37,647 nt of DNA from a bacterium (GCA_021815785.1 JAKAZS010000019.1:1-37647), one strand, 5' to 3'; shown: positions 8,880 to 17,416, numbered from the stretch's first letter. Notes: a model not told the origin generated them from the letters alone. Made by a program: numbers and translations.

Positions 8880-9444
8880 GACACATTTTTCCCTAGAAAT
8901 TAGTTATTATAATAAATGATAGTATATATTATTTATCGCAAATAGTCTTAATTTTAATCCTTAAAAATCAGGGATTTGTAAAGTCTGTTAATATTTTTTA
9001 GACGTTAAATTACCTAAACTATCAAAATTAAAGTTACAAGCTTAATCTGAACTTAAAATCCCTAGCAAATAATAATTACTTTGTTTAAGTAAAAATATAA
9101 TTAACAAATATTTATCAATAATAATTAATTGCTAAATCCCATATTTGTAAATTATAATAAACCAAGTTTATCCCTAATTACGGTTCTAAAGATTGATGAG
9201 ATTATAAAATTGAATTTTTGTAAGAATATTGTTTAACATTATCTTTATATGTTAATCTTTTATGATATTTTTTATGATATTTTTAAAATAGAGCAGTTAA
9301 ATGTTGTCAAGAAAACTTAACTTTATAAAGTTCAAGAGAAAATCCAAAATAAACACTTTCCTCTTTGACATCTATCTAATTTACTAGCGAATTACCAGGA
9401 AGTTAATTACCAAAAAATATAATCAAAAGGCAATCAATAAAAAA
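8880..9444. other. 565-bp A+T-rich intergenic region between rpmB and mglA
   Basis: No convincing open frame, tRNA or structured RNA is seen here. It must contain the outward promoters of rpmB (leftward) and mglA-recG (rightward). The only clear repeat is an overlapping pair of a 13-mer (TTTATGATATTTT) at 9259-9271 and 9271-9283. A TTGACA hexamer occurs at 9365-9370 but has no good -10 partner at 16-18 bp. The length is unusual for this otherwise compact window. Confidence 0.6.
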
Positions 9445-10023
9445 ATGGCACTTGTAAATTACGCATTAAGGGAGATAACTTGTAAAATAGTTTATTATGG
9501 TACAGGCCTTGGTGGTAAAACAACTAATTTAAAATACATCTTTAATCAATTATCTCCATCTACGCGAGGAGAATTAGTAAGTTTAAATACGGAAACAGAA
9601 AGAACCCTGTTTTTTGATTTTTTACCTTTGGATTTAGGTAGTGTCGCTGGTTTTAAAACTCGATTCTCGCTTTACACTGTTCCTGGTCAAGTTGAGTACA
9701 ATTCAAGCCGTAAATTAATTCTTAATGGAGTTGATGGAATTGTTTTTGTGGCTGACTCAGATTCAATGAAAGCTCGTGAAAATGTTGAATCATTGCAAAA
9801 TATGATTCAAAACCTTGCTGAATACAGTTTGACCCTTGATAATACACCTTGGGTTTTACAATATAATAAACGTGATTTAGCTAATGCAATGGAATTAGAA
9901 CGACTAGAACGGGAATTAAATACTAAAGGTATTCCTAGTTTTGAAGCAATTGCTAGTGAAGGACTTGGTGTTTTTGCTACCCTTAAGGCTGTTAGTAAAT
10001 TAATTCTTAACCGATTACAATAA
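9445..10023 (+). CDS. mglA: MglA-type small Ras-like GTPase
   Basis: This 192-residue protein is a bacterial small GTPase of the MglA family. Members act as polarity or motility switches; the best known controls gliding in Myxococcus with MglB as activator. The P-loop [11 protein letters not shown] covers residues 17-27. The switch II motif is [16 protein letters not shown] (78-93), with the TxPGQ form typical of MglA instead of DxxG. The base-specificity motif is NKRDL (141-145). There is no lipid or membrane signal. Its stop codon is directly followed by the recG ATG (TAA then ATG), so the two are in one transcription unit. No MglB/Roadblock gene is in the window, so the activating partner is unknown. 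The family assignment is firm, but the cellular role is not. Confidence 0.92.
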   Translation: MALVNYALREITCKIVYYGTGLGGKTTNLKYIFNQLSPSTRGELVSLNTETERTLFFDFLPLDLGSVAGFKTRFSLYTVPGQVEYNSSRKLILNGVDGIVFVADSDSMKARENVESLQNMIQNLAEYSLTLDNTPWVLQYNKRDLANAMELERLERELNTKGIPSFEAIASEGLGVFATLKAVSKLILNRLQ

Positions 10024-12696
10024 ATGCCGGCAGATTTTGCCAATTTTAAAATTGACCTTAATAATGAGCTAAAAGCTTTAAAAAAAGCTATAGACTTGGA
10101 ACGTAAAGCTTATTATACTGACTTGCAAGGAAAAAAAACAATATTTTCCTTGTTTGTAAGACGTACAGCCGCTAAGTTAACCACGGCCTATCCTAATGAA
10201 AATACCTGGTTGACCATAAGAGGTCTAATGCGCTATTACAGTCAACTTGACGTTTCGGCACGTATTAGTGTTTTAAGAAAAGTCGAAAAACTTATTCTTG
10301 ATTTAGAAACACATTCACCACCTCCACTAAATATTGCTAATGAAAAGATCCAACCAAATCCGACTGATTTACCAGCTTCGACCAATGTCGAAATCCAACC
10401 AAATCCGACTGATTTAAGAGTTACGACCAATACAAGTTCTACTTATGAGCTAAATAACTCCAATATTAACAATATTTCCCAGTCTTTAAAAACACCAGTT
10501 GAAAATACCACTAAAACAACAGGCCAAAATAATATCCGCAATCAGCTAAAACTCAATAATGAAATACAATATTTAAAAGGCGTTGGCCCTAAAAATGCCT
10601 CTTTACTTAATAATCTTGGTATTACTACTATATCCAGTCTCATCAAGCATTATCCAAAACAGCATATTGATTTTCTGGAACGAAAACATATAAAAGATTT
10701 AAAAGAAAAAGAATTCTCTACGATAATTGGTATCATAAGTTCGACTACGGCCTTTACCTCAAGCAAAAGTAATCTTTCAATTTTAACTGTTAACATTAAA
10801 GATACTACTGGTGCCATAGCCTATGTTAGATTTATTGCCGGAAAATCTAACAAATTTTTACTTGATCGTATGAAAAATCTATATCCAAAAGATGCTCTAG
10901 TAATGATTTCAGGAATGGTTGAACTGGATAAACTAAAACATAAACTGATTTTCAAAACTGCCCAGGTTGAAATCTTAAGTAATCCATCGCCACACAATTA
11001 TAATATGCTTTACAATTATAATATAAACAATTTAAATACGGATAATATTCATGTAGGCAGAATAGTACCAGTGTATACCCTGACCGATGGCTTAAGTCTA
11101 AAATATTTTCGTCAAATTATGTTTAATGCACTTTTCGAGGTTAAAGATGAATTAATCGATCCACTGCCTCAATCAATAATCAATGAATATAATCTTATTG
11201 ATTACCAAACGGCTCTAACCCAAATGCATTTTCCGGATTCACAGGAATTACAAACTAAAGCAAGAACGAGGCTAGTTTTTGATGAGTTATTTAATCTCCA
11301 GCTTAAATTATTTAAAAAACGCCAAGAGCAAAAACAATATCCGAAAGATGTTAAATTTAAATATTATAAACAAGGCTTAACTACAGAATTGATTAATAAT
11401 TTACCGTTTAAATTAACCAACGCTCAAATTAGAGTATTTAATGAAATCGCACTAGATATGGCCAGCGACCGTCCTATGTACCGACTGGTTCAAGGTGATG
11501 TGGGATCAGGTAAAACAATTGTATCACTTTTGGCACATTTATTAGCAATCGAAAATGGCTACCAAGGAGCGCTTATGGCGCCTACGGAAATTTTAGCCGA
11601 ACAGCATTACCGTCAGTTTCAACAATTACTACTACCATTAGGCTTACGTGTAGCCTTATTAGTTGGTAAATTATCTGCTAAACAAAAGGCTTTAATTAAA
11701 CAAGATTTACTCAATGGCTTAATAAACATTGTCGTTGGAACCCAAGCCTTATTAGAAGACGATATTGAATTTAATAATTTAGGCTTAATCGTTATTGACG
11801 AACAGCATCGCTTTGGCGTCAAACAAAGATCAAGGCTTAAGAGCAAGGCCAAATATCCCGAATTATTAACCATGACAGCAACACCAATTCCCCGAACCTT
11901 AGCATTAACATTACATGGCGATTTAGATATATCTGAAATTGATGAATTACCACCTAACCGCAAACCTGTTAATACTTCAATTGTCCAAAATAATCAGAAA
12001 AAAAATATGTTTGAATTTATTGGCAAACAAATAATTAACGGGCGCCAGGTTTATATTGTCTTCCCGTTGATTGAAGAGTCTGAAACAATTTCAGCAAAGG
12101 CAGCAATCCAAGAATATGAAATTTTAAAACAGAAAATTTTTCCTAATTTTAAAATTGGCCTAATGCATGGAAAATTAAAACCCGATGATAAAGATCTGGT
12201 AATGGAAGAATTTCGCAAAAAAAATCTTGATATTTTAGTTTCAACTACCGTTATCGAAGTTGGTGTTGATGTTCCTAATGCCACCATTATGGTAATTGAA
12301 AATGCTAATCGTTTTGGTCTTGCTCAATTACACCAGTTACGTGGTCGAGTTGGTCGTGGCAGTGAACAGTCATATTGCTTCTTAATTGGGTCTAGTTCAA
12401 ATGAAATTGCTGCAGCCAGACTTGATATTATGACTAAAACCAATGATGGTTTTGTAATTGCCCAAAAAGATCTGGAAATTAGAGGACCTGGTGAATTCTT
12501 AGGCGTTCGCCAAAGTGGTATACCCGATTTATTATTAACTGATTTATCCCGTGATGCTCAAATTCTAACTGATGCACGCAAGGCAGCTTCACAATTATTG
12601 GCTAGCGATCCTACCTTAATTAACCATCCCAACTTATTGGTTTTACTTAATGAATCAAGTAAGCTTGAAGAAGTTAATATATTACAATCAGGATAA
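10024..12696 (+). CDS. recG: ATP-dependent DNA helicase RecG with long N-terminal extension
   Basis: RecG is a monomeric superfamily 2 helicase that remodels stalled replication forks and branched DNA. At 890 residues it is about 200 longer than Escherichia coli RecG. Residues 1-95 form a helical extension. A low-complexity Asn/Thr/Pro linker (about 97-180) contains a 15-residue tandem repeat (IQPNPTDL at 109-116 and again at 124-131). The canonical protein then begins with YLKGVGPKNASLL (183-195) and the OB-fold wedge domain. Helicase motifs are Walker A GDVGSGKT (491-498), DEQH (592-595), TATPIPRT, STTVIEVGVDVPNA and the motif VI region HQLRGRVGRG. N-terminal extensions of this kind are known from cyanobacterial and Thermotoga RecG. 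It directly abuts mglA. Confidence 0.96.
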   Translation: MPADFANFKIDLNNELKALKKAIDLERKAYYTDLQGKKTIFSLFVRRTAAKLTTAYPNENTWLTIRGLMRYYSQLDVSARISVLRKVEKLILDLETHSPPPLNIANEKIQPNPTDLPASTNVEIQPNPTDLRVTTNTSSTYELNNSNINNISQSLKTPVENTTKTTGQNNIRNQLKLNNEIQYLKGVGPKNASLLNNLGITTISSLIKHYPKQHIDFLERKHIKDLKEKEFSTIIGIISSTTAFTSSKSNLSILTVNIKDTTGAIAYVRFIAGKSNKFLLDRMKNLYPKDALVMISGMVELDKLKHKLIFKTAQVEILSNPSPHNYNMLYNYNINNLNTDNIHVGRIVPVYTLTDGLSLKYFRQIMFNALFEVKDELIDPLPQSIINEYNLIDYQTALTQMHFPDSQELQTKARTRLVFDELFNLQLKLFKKRQEQKQYPKDVKFKYYKQGLTTELINNLPFKLTNAQIRVFNEIALDMASDRPMYRLVQGDVGSGKTIVSLLAHLLAIENGYQGALMAPTEILAEQHYRQFQQLLLPLGLRVALLVGKLSAKQKALIKQDLLNGLINIVVGTQALLEDDIEFNNLGLIVIDEQHRFGVKQRSRLKSKAKYPELLTMTATPIPRTLALTLHGDLDISEIDELPPNRKPVNTSIVQNNQKKNMFEFIGKQIINGRQVYIVFPLIEESETISAKAAIQEYEILKQKIFPNFKIGLMHGKLKPDDKDLVMEEFRKKNLDILVSTTVIEVGVDVPNATIMVIENANRFGLAQLHQLRGRVGRGSEQSYCFLIGSSSNEIAAARLDIMTKTNDGFVIAQKDLEIRGPGEFLGVRQSGIPDLLLTDLSRDAQILTDARKAASQLLASDPTLINHPNLLVLLNESSKLEEVNILQSG
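10348..10416 (+). repeat. 45-bp-period tandem repeat inside recG
   Basis: A perfect 24-bp sequence occurs at 10348-10371 and 10393-10416, exactly 45 bp apart. It encodes two copies of IQPNPTDL in a 15-residue unit within the disordered linker of RecG. Being in frame, it lengthens the linker without breaking the protein and looks like a recent duplication. Confidence 0.9.
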
Positions 12697-12868
12697 ATTA
12701 TTTTTAAAAGTCTTAATGCTTAAAACATCAAGACCTGGTCTAATCGCTATCAAGTAGATATATAAACGGGGTCAAATAAATATAAATAAATTTTTGAATT
12801 AAAATATTCAGAAATTTACGCAATTATCATATAAAATAATTAATATTGCTAAATTACAATATTTTGCT

Positions 12869-12919
12869 AAATTATATATTATTAGATAAATTATATATTA
12901 TTAGATAAATTATATATTA
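12869..12919. repeat. 19-bp tandem repeat upstream of dcd
   Basis: The unit AAATTATATATTATTAGAT occurs at 12869-12887 and 12888-12906, and a 13-bp partial third copy follows at 12907-12919. The array ends 30 bp before the dcd start and contains repeated TATATT hexamers that could serve as -10 elements. It may vary in copy number between strains. Confidence 0.9.
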
Positions 12920-12949
12920 GGTAGATTTTTAAAAGAGGTAATTTATATT

Positions 12950-13528
12950 ATGTCGATAATGGTTGATCATGAAATTAGACAGGTTATTGAGTCAGGGCAA
13001 TTAATTATCGAGCCATTTGTACCTAGCTTAATTCAGCCTAATTCGTATGACGTCAGACTGGCTAATAAATTCTCCTGGCACGAAGCCAATTTAGATGTTA
13101 TTGACCCATTTGACGCTGAATCAATCCAATCTTCGGTAAAAGAATTAACAGCTGACAGCATCGTTATCAAGCCCCAAGAATTTATCCTGGCAGCCACTTA
13201 TGAAAAATTCAGCTTACCTTGCGACATAGTCGGTCAGTTAACTGGAAAATCAAGTCTGGCTAGACTTGGTCTAATGGTACATGTAACTGCCGGTTTTATT
13301 GACGCTGGATTCAGCCACCCGCCAGCTCAAATCACCCTAGAAATAGTTAATGTCGGTAATCGTCCGGTACGCTTGCATGCCTTAATGCCTATAGGCCAAA
13401 TGGTTTTTACAAAGACGAGTCAGTGCGAATTACCTTACCACAAAAAAAACAATGCCAAATATAACGGGCAAGTTGCAGCATTTCATAGCCTGTACTACTT
13501 AAACAGTAAACCAGTTACATTAGCATAA
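12950..13528 (+). CDS. dcd: dCTP deaminase
   Basis: Dcd deaminates dCTP to dUTP, feeding dUMP and thymidylate synthesis; bifunctional relatives go directly to dUMP. The 192-residue length is normal. Conserved features are PNSYDVRLANKF (30-41), the nucleotide-binding GKSSLARLG (99-107) and TLEIVNVG with the presumed catalytic Glu131. PIGQMVF (147-153) closes the trimer-interface strand. The TAGFIDAGF...ITLEIVN pattern resembles archaeal-type bifunctional dCTP deaminase/dUTPase more than the Escherichia coli sequence, so either activity is possible. A GAGG eleven bases before the first ATG supports the start; an ATG three codons later is an alternative. The plsC-like gene follows after 13 bp. 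Confidence 0.93.
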   Translation: MSIMVDHEIRQVIESGQLIIEPFVPSLIQPNSYDVRLANKFSWHEANLDVIDPFDAESIQSSVKELTADSIVIKPQEFILAATYEKFSLPCDIVGQLTGKSSLARLGLMVHVTAGFIDAGFSHPPAQITLEIVNVGNRPVRLHALMPIGQMVFTKTSQCELPYHKKNNAKYNGQVAAFHSLYYLNSKPVTLA

Positions 13529-13541
13529 TTTAAAAATCAAC

Positions 13542-14339
13542 ATGACCTTATCCTTACAATCTATCTGCTCAGCCTTATACTATACCTATTTTTTTACTTC
13601 ATCATTTTTTTTTGTAACTATTGCGGCACTTGTTTGTTTAGTGACCGCTCCTTTTGACAAAAACCGAAGATTACTGCATTATTATGCTTCATTGTGGGGT
13701 TGTCATTATGCGCATGTCAGCCCGTGGTGGAAATTAACCTATAATGGGTGCAATAAAGTCGATCCCCATAAAACCTATATTTATGTAGCTAATCATCAGT
13801 CATTAATTGATATTATGGTAATATATGGCATTTTCAAACCCTTTAAATGGGTAGCTAAAGCTTCAATCGCTAAAATTCCCTTTATTGGCCAAAATATGTA
13901 TCTTAACCAATATATTTTTTTAGAAAGAGGCGATCTTTCGAGTATAAAAAAAATGATGAAAGACTGTAAGAAATGGCTTAATCAAGGTGCTTCATTAATG
14001 ATTTTCCCCGAAGGAACCAGAAGCCCAGATGGCAAACTGTTGGCATTTCGCGATGGCGCCTTTAAACTAGCTTGTCAGCTAAAATTGCCCATTGTCCCTA
14101 TTGTTCAGTGTGGTACTGGCGCTATTTTACCTAAAGGTAGTTTTAATTTAAATTTTACCGGTCAAATCATCGTTGAAATGCTGGACCCAGTTGATCCAGC
14201 TGATTTTAATTATGAATTTCGTCCCTTAACCAATCATGTCTTTAAACTAATGGAAGAAACTCTTGCCAACCTTGAAAAACAAAGAAAAGTTAAGAATTTA
14301 AAAGAGAATAATTCAACCCACTCTTCAATTGAAATTTAG
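13542..14339 (+). CDS. plsC: 1-acylglycerol-3-phosphate acyltransferase (PlsC-like)
   Basis: This is a 265-residue membrane-associated lysophosphatidic acid acyltransferase family protein, which makes phosphatidic acid for phospholipid synthesis. A transmembrane segment lies near residues 16-36. The catalytic HX4D motif appears as NHQSLID (His85, Asp90), and the glycerophosphate-binding motif as FPEGTR (155-160). VPIVQCGTGAILPKG corresponds to block IV. The C-terminal 20 residues are charged and dispensable-looking. It lies 13 bp after dcd in the same direction and 24 bp before tRNA-Leu, so the three may share a transcript ending at the hairpin at 14458-14492. Substrate preference (acyl-CoA, acyl-ACP or another lipid) cannot be judged. 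Confidence 0.9.
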   Translation: MTLSLQSICSALYYTYFFTSSFFFVTIAALVCLVTAPFDKNRRLLHYYASLWGCHYAHVSPWWKLTYNGCNKVDPHKTYIYVANHQSLIDIMVIYGIFKPFKWVAKASIAKIPFIGQNMYLNQYIFLERGDLSSIKKMMKDCKKWLNQGASLMIFPEGTRSPDGKLLAFRDGAFKLACQLKLPIVPIVQCGTGAILPKGSFNLNFTGQIIVEMLDPVDPADFNYEFRPLTNHVFKLMEETLANLEKQRKVKNLKENNSTHSSIEI

Positions 14340-14363
14340 GTGTAAAATTATTTACTAGGTTAT

Positions 14364-14447
14364 GCCCTTGTGTCGGAACTGGTATACGAGACGCACTTAA
14401 AATGCGTTGCCCGTAAGGGATTGAGAGTTCGAATCTCTCCGAGGGCA
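14364..14447 (+). tRNA. tRNA-Leu(UAA)
   Basis: This is an 84-nt type II tRNA. The acceptor stem GCCCTTG (14364-14370) pairs with CGAGGGC (14440-14446) with one G-U pair, and the discriminator is A14447. The anticodon stem ACGCA/TGCGT encloses CTTAAAA with anticodon TAA at 14398-14400. The T arm is GAGAG-TTCGAAT-CTCTC. CCA is not encoded. The anticodon loop is uninterrupted: the group I intron found in this tRNA in many photosynthetic Cyanobacteria and plastids is absent. Confidence 0.97.
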
Positions 14448-14457
14448 TTTTATAATC

Positions 14458-14492
14458 AAAAAATGCTAGTTGTAATGCTAGTATTTTTTTTT
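14458..14492 (+). terminator. Rho-independent terminator after tRNA-Leu
   Basis: A 12-bp stem (AAAAAATGCTAG at 14458-14469 with CTAGTATTTTTT at 14478-14489, one G-U pair) encloses an 8-nt loop and continues into a run of T to 14492. It lies 10 bp after tRNA-Leu and probably ends the dcd-plsC-tRNA transcript. The A-tract on the other arm means it could also work for leftward transcription from 14715. Confidence 0.7.
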
Positions 14493-14714
14493 AACTTTAA
14501 ATTAATACAGCATAAATGTTTAGATATTATTAATTTAACCTGCTAACAATTGTCAGCACTCAATCCAAGCTATCCAATAGCCAAAATGGCTAAACTTAGC
14601 CTTTAGCTTGACTAGTAAAAGTTCAAACGATTATTGAAGTATGCTTAACATTGCCGTTAAAATTGTTAGCAAACAACTATTTAAAATTATTAAATCCCTT
14701 AGCAAAAATATCAT

Positions 14715-16091
14715 TTAGACATTAGCTAAATGTTTATTTTTAAATTCTTTATATGCTTGCATGCCACCAATAACATTTATTAATTCAAGATCGCATTGAT
14801 TAGCAATAAAACTACAAGCAATTGAAGATCGATAACCACTGCCACAAATAACATAAAGTTTATCAAATTGCGCTATTTCAGTTACACGTATTGGTAATTC
14901 CATTAAAGGAATATTAATTATATTATCAATTTTAATCTGATTAACTTCATGCACTGTTCTTACATCCAGAATATTAATTGGGTTATTGATCAATAAGTGA
15001 TTTAATTCTTCAACAGATACTTGCGCAATTTTAATTAAATTAGGATTGTTACTATTGCTTTCATCAATAATACAATATTCAATTACCTGATCAAAACCAA
15101 TACGTGCCAGACGGATAACACTTTCAATTAATTTATCAAGCCCGGGAATAATAAGCACAAGCGGTTTTGATAAATTAAGTATCGATCCAGCCCAAGAAGC
15201 AAATTGTCCATTTAAAGAAATATTTATCGCTCCTTCAATATGACCACGGGCGAAATCACTATTATTACGTACATCTAACACTGTTTTAGCCATTTTATCA
15301 AAATCAATCAAATCATCAATTTCAACCTGTTTAGGCTTGTTAATTTTATGTAATTGCTTAGCACCTTTAGCATTAATGTTTACAGCCTGCAAGAAATAAG
15401 CTGGAACTGGTGGCAAATTAGTTGATACCGCATTAATGAAATCAGCTTTATCTAACTTAAGCAAATTATTACTTTGTTTTTGGCTTTCTAAAGTAGCCGT
15501 ATTTTCTTTACTAATATTTTTGCCACATAAAGATCCCATCCCATGAGCAGGATATAGTTGCGTATTATCATCAAGGGTTAAAATTTTCGCAGAAATACTA
15601 TCATAAAGCAAACCAGCCATCTGTTCAATCGTAAAACCTTTGGAAACTACTAAATCAGGACGACCAACATCACCAATAAATAAAGTATCACCAGTAAATA
15701 ACTTAGCTGGTTCACTAGGATTACTAGTGTCAGTAACCAGAATAGAAATACTTTCCGGAGTATGCCCAGGGGTTTCAAGAATAGTTAGTTTTAAACTACC
15801 TACTTTTAAATTATCATTGTCGCTAAGCCCCAAATGCGGAAAATCAACCACGGCCTGCCTACCATAAACAATATTGGCTCCTGTTTTAATTTTTAATTCA
15901 TTATGACCACTAACAAAATCTGCATGCAAATGCGTTTCAATAATAAATTTTAGTTTTAAATTATGCTCTTTTAAAAATTCCTCATACAATTCAATATCGC
16001 GGCTAGGATCTATAACACAGGCCTCGCCATTTGAACCTATAATATAAGAATAATGAGCCAAGCAATTGAGGTGAAATTGTTTAAAAATCAT
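14715..16091 (-). CDS. Metallo-beta-lactamase-fold hydrolase fused to two rhodanese domains
   Basis: This 458-residue cytoplasmic protein has three parts. Residues 1-205 are an ETHE1/persulfide-dioxygenase-like metallo-beta-lactamase domain with THLHADFVSGH (53-63), TPGHTPES (His110), GDTLFIGDVGRPDL (Asp135) and PAHG (His183). Residues about 265-345 are a rhodanese domain whose active-site loop lacks Cys (IIPGLDKL) and is probably inactive. Residues about 370-455 are a second rhodanese with Cys416 in the CGSGYRSS loop. The family oxidises glutathione or low-molecular-weight persulfides and moves sulfane sulfur, but a role in sulfide detoxification is inferred. The gene follows a membrane rhodanese by 21 bp, and AAGGAG lies just before its ATG, so the pair is an operon. 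Confidence 0.9.
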   Translation of the reverse strand: MIFKQFHLNCLAHYSYIIGSNGEACVIDPSRDIELYEEFLKEHNLKLKFIIETHLHADFVSGHNELKIKTGANIVYGRQAVVDFPHLGLSDNDNLKVGSLKLTILETPGHTPESISILVTDTSNPSEPAKLFTGDTLFIGDVGRPDLVVSKGFTIEQMAGLLYDSISAKILTLDDNTQLYPAHGMGSLCGKNISKENTATLESQKQSNNLLKLDKADFINAVSTNLPPVPAYFLQAVNINAKGAKQLHKINKPKQVEIDDLIDFDKMAKTVLDVRNNSDFARGHIEGAINISLNGQFASWAGSILNLSKPLVLIIPGLDKLIESVIRLARIGFDQVIEYCIIDESNSNNPNLIKIAQVSVEELNHLLINNPINILDVRTVHEVNQIKIDNIINIPLMELPIRVTEIAQFDKLYVICGSGYRSSIACSFIANQCDLELINVIGGMQAYKEFKNKHLANV

Positions 16092-16112
16092 TTTTATCTC
16101 CTTAGGGGTTAT

Positions 16113-16640
16113 TTACCCATTACAGTTTTGCGAAATATTACGATTATTCCATGGTGCTCTCATCAATATTTTACCTAATAGACAAGACCCTGTTAAACCT
16201 GTATATAAAAGACCAATGCCACAAACTATAACTAAAAATTGCCATTGTCTTACAAAAACACCAATTAAAATCAGGCTACCTACCATTATTTGCACTTGTT
16301 GTTCAATCGAAAATGAATGGGGTGCAGTTTTGTTTATTAAGGGTAATTTATTAGCAGCATAACTCATAATTCCACCCGCCAAAACAATTGGCTTAAATCC
16401 ATGCCTGATTAAAATATCTTTAGCCAACTCAGCCCGTTTACCACTGCGACAAATAAGATAACAAGGTTTATCCTGATTAATTTTGTTTAAGTTAGCTTCA
16501 ATTATTGGCAAAGGTATATTGATACTACCATCAATTCGCTTAGCCTTAAATTCGAAATCACTCCTTACATCAATAATTTGTGCCAGTTGATCTTGAGAAA
16601 TTTCTTTATACAAACTCAAAGCATCAATAGAATTAGCCAT
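16113..16640 (-). CDS. Membrane-anchored rhodanese (YgaP-like, DUF2892 tail)
   Basis: This 175-residue protein has an N-terminal rhodanese domain (residues about 5-100) with catalytic Cys64 in the CRSGKRA loop, IIDVRSDFEF at 22-31 and the LAGGIMSY closing motif. A C-terminal two-helix membrane part follows (about 115-131 and 133-150) ending in LLYTGLTGSCLLGKILMRAPWN, the DUF2892 signature. This is the architecture of Escherichia coli YgaP, an inner-membrane sulfurtransferase that accepts sulfane sulfur as a Cys persulfide. It is the first gene of a pair with the metallo-beta-lactamase/rhodanese protein, which points to sulfur-species handling. Upstream rnhB is in the same direction with an 89-bp gap, so a separate promoter is possible. 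Confidence 0.9.
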   Translation of the reverse strand: MANSIDALSLYKEISQDQLAQIIDVRSDFEFKAKRIDGSINIPLPIIEANLNKINQDKPCYLICRSGKRAELAKDILIRHGFKPIVLAGGIMSYAANKLPLINKTAPHSFSIEQQVQIMVGSLILIGVFVRQWQFLVIVCGIGLLYTGLTGSCLLGKILMRAPWNNRNISQNCNG

Positions 16641-16729
16641 AATTTACTCCAAAAGAATGTCAGTTTAACAATTACACCTTTGCAATATTATTGTATAACT
16701 AATTAGCAATATAATCAATTAAAATTAAC

Positions 16730-17416
16730 TTAAATTTTAAAGCTTTTACGATGAATTTCACTTTTGCCAAATTCGCCGATGGCTTTACGGTGAAATTCCG
16801 TAGCATAACCTTTATTTTTTGCTAAATTATATTGGGGATAATGTTTAGCCAAATCGGTAATTAAACTGTCACGAAAAACTTTAGCTGTAACTGAAGCGCT
16901 TGCAATACTGGCAGATTTAGAATCACCTCTAATAATAGCAATTTGTTTAAGCTGAATATTTTGATAAGTCAAATTAACAATTTTCATATTACCATCAATA
17001 ACAATTAAGACTTGATTAAGATCAATTTTAGAATTAATCTTAATCTGCTCCAATAATTGATTAAGGGCTCGGTGCATAGCTAATAATGTTGCCTGATAAA
17101 TATTAACTGCATCTATTTCAGCTACACTAGCTTCTCCAATAGCACGGTAAGCTAAATTATTAAGCCTAAAATCAATAATTTGACGATTTTTTTCACTGAT
17201 TTTTTTGGAATCATTTAATTTATAAATAGGCTCACACCATGAACATGGCTTAGACAAATTATTTTTAAACAAAACAGCAGCTGCTGTTACCGGTCCAACT
17301 AAAGAACCACGGCCAACTTCATCGACACCAATTAAATATTTAACCTTATTATCTTTTAAAAGTTTTAAATCAAAATCAATTAAATTAAAAATTTCAGAAT
17401 TTCCAACTTTTTTCAT
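16730..17416 (-). CDS. rnhB: Ribonuclease HII
   Basis: RNase HII cleaves RNA in RNA-DNA hybrids and starts removal of single ribonucleotides from DNA. The protein has 228 residues. The four acidic catalytic residues are all in place: Asp32 and Glu33 in GVDEVGRGSLVGPV, Asp141 in VIDGN and Asp165 in RGDSKSASIASASVTAKV. The Tyr of NKGYAT and the HRKSF tail are also typical. A roughly 25-residue N-terminal lead precedes the core. It starts 41 bp downstream of the glycosyltransferase stop in the same direction, probably co-transcribed without functional linkage. Confidence 0.96.
   Translation of the reverse strand: MKKVGNSEIFNLIDFDLKLLKDNKVKYLIGVDEVGRGSLVGPVTAAAVLFKNNLSKPCSWCEPIYKLNDSKKISEKNRQIIDFRLNNLAYRAIGEASVAEIDAVNIYQATLLAMHRALNQLLEQIKINSKIDLNQVLIVIDGNMKIVNLTYQNIQLKQIAIIRGDSKSASIASASVTAKVFRDSLITDLAKHYPQYNLAKNKGYATEFHRKAIGEFGKSEIHRKSFKI

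Noticed and set aside
9365-9393. TTGACA at 9365 as the mglA promoter
   Set aside because: No acceptable -10 hexamer lies 16-18 bp downstream.
8880-9444. A structured RNA gene in the long gap upstream of mglA
   Set aside because: The sequence is low-complexity A+T with no extended helices that I can see.
14464-14482. ATGCTAGT direct repeat after tRNA-Leu as an attachment-site remnant
   Set aside because: It is explained by the two arms of a terminator hairpin, and there is no integrase or tRNA-3'-end duplication nearby.
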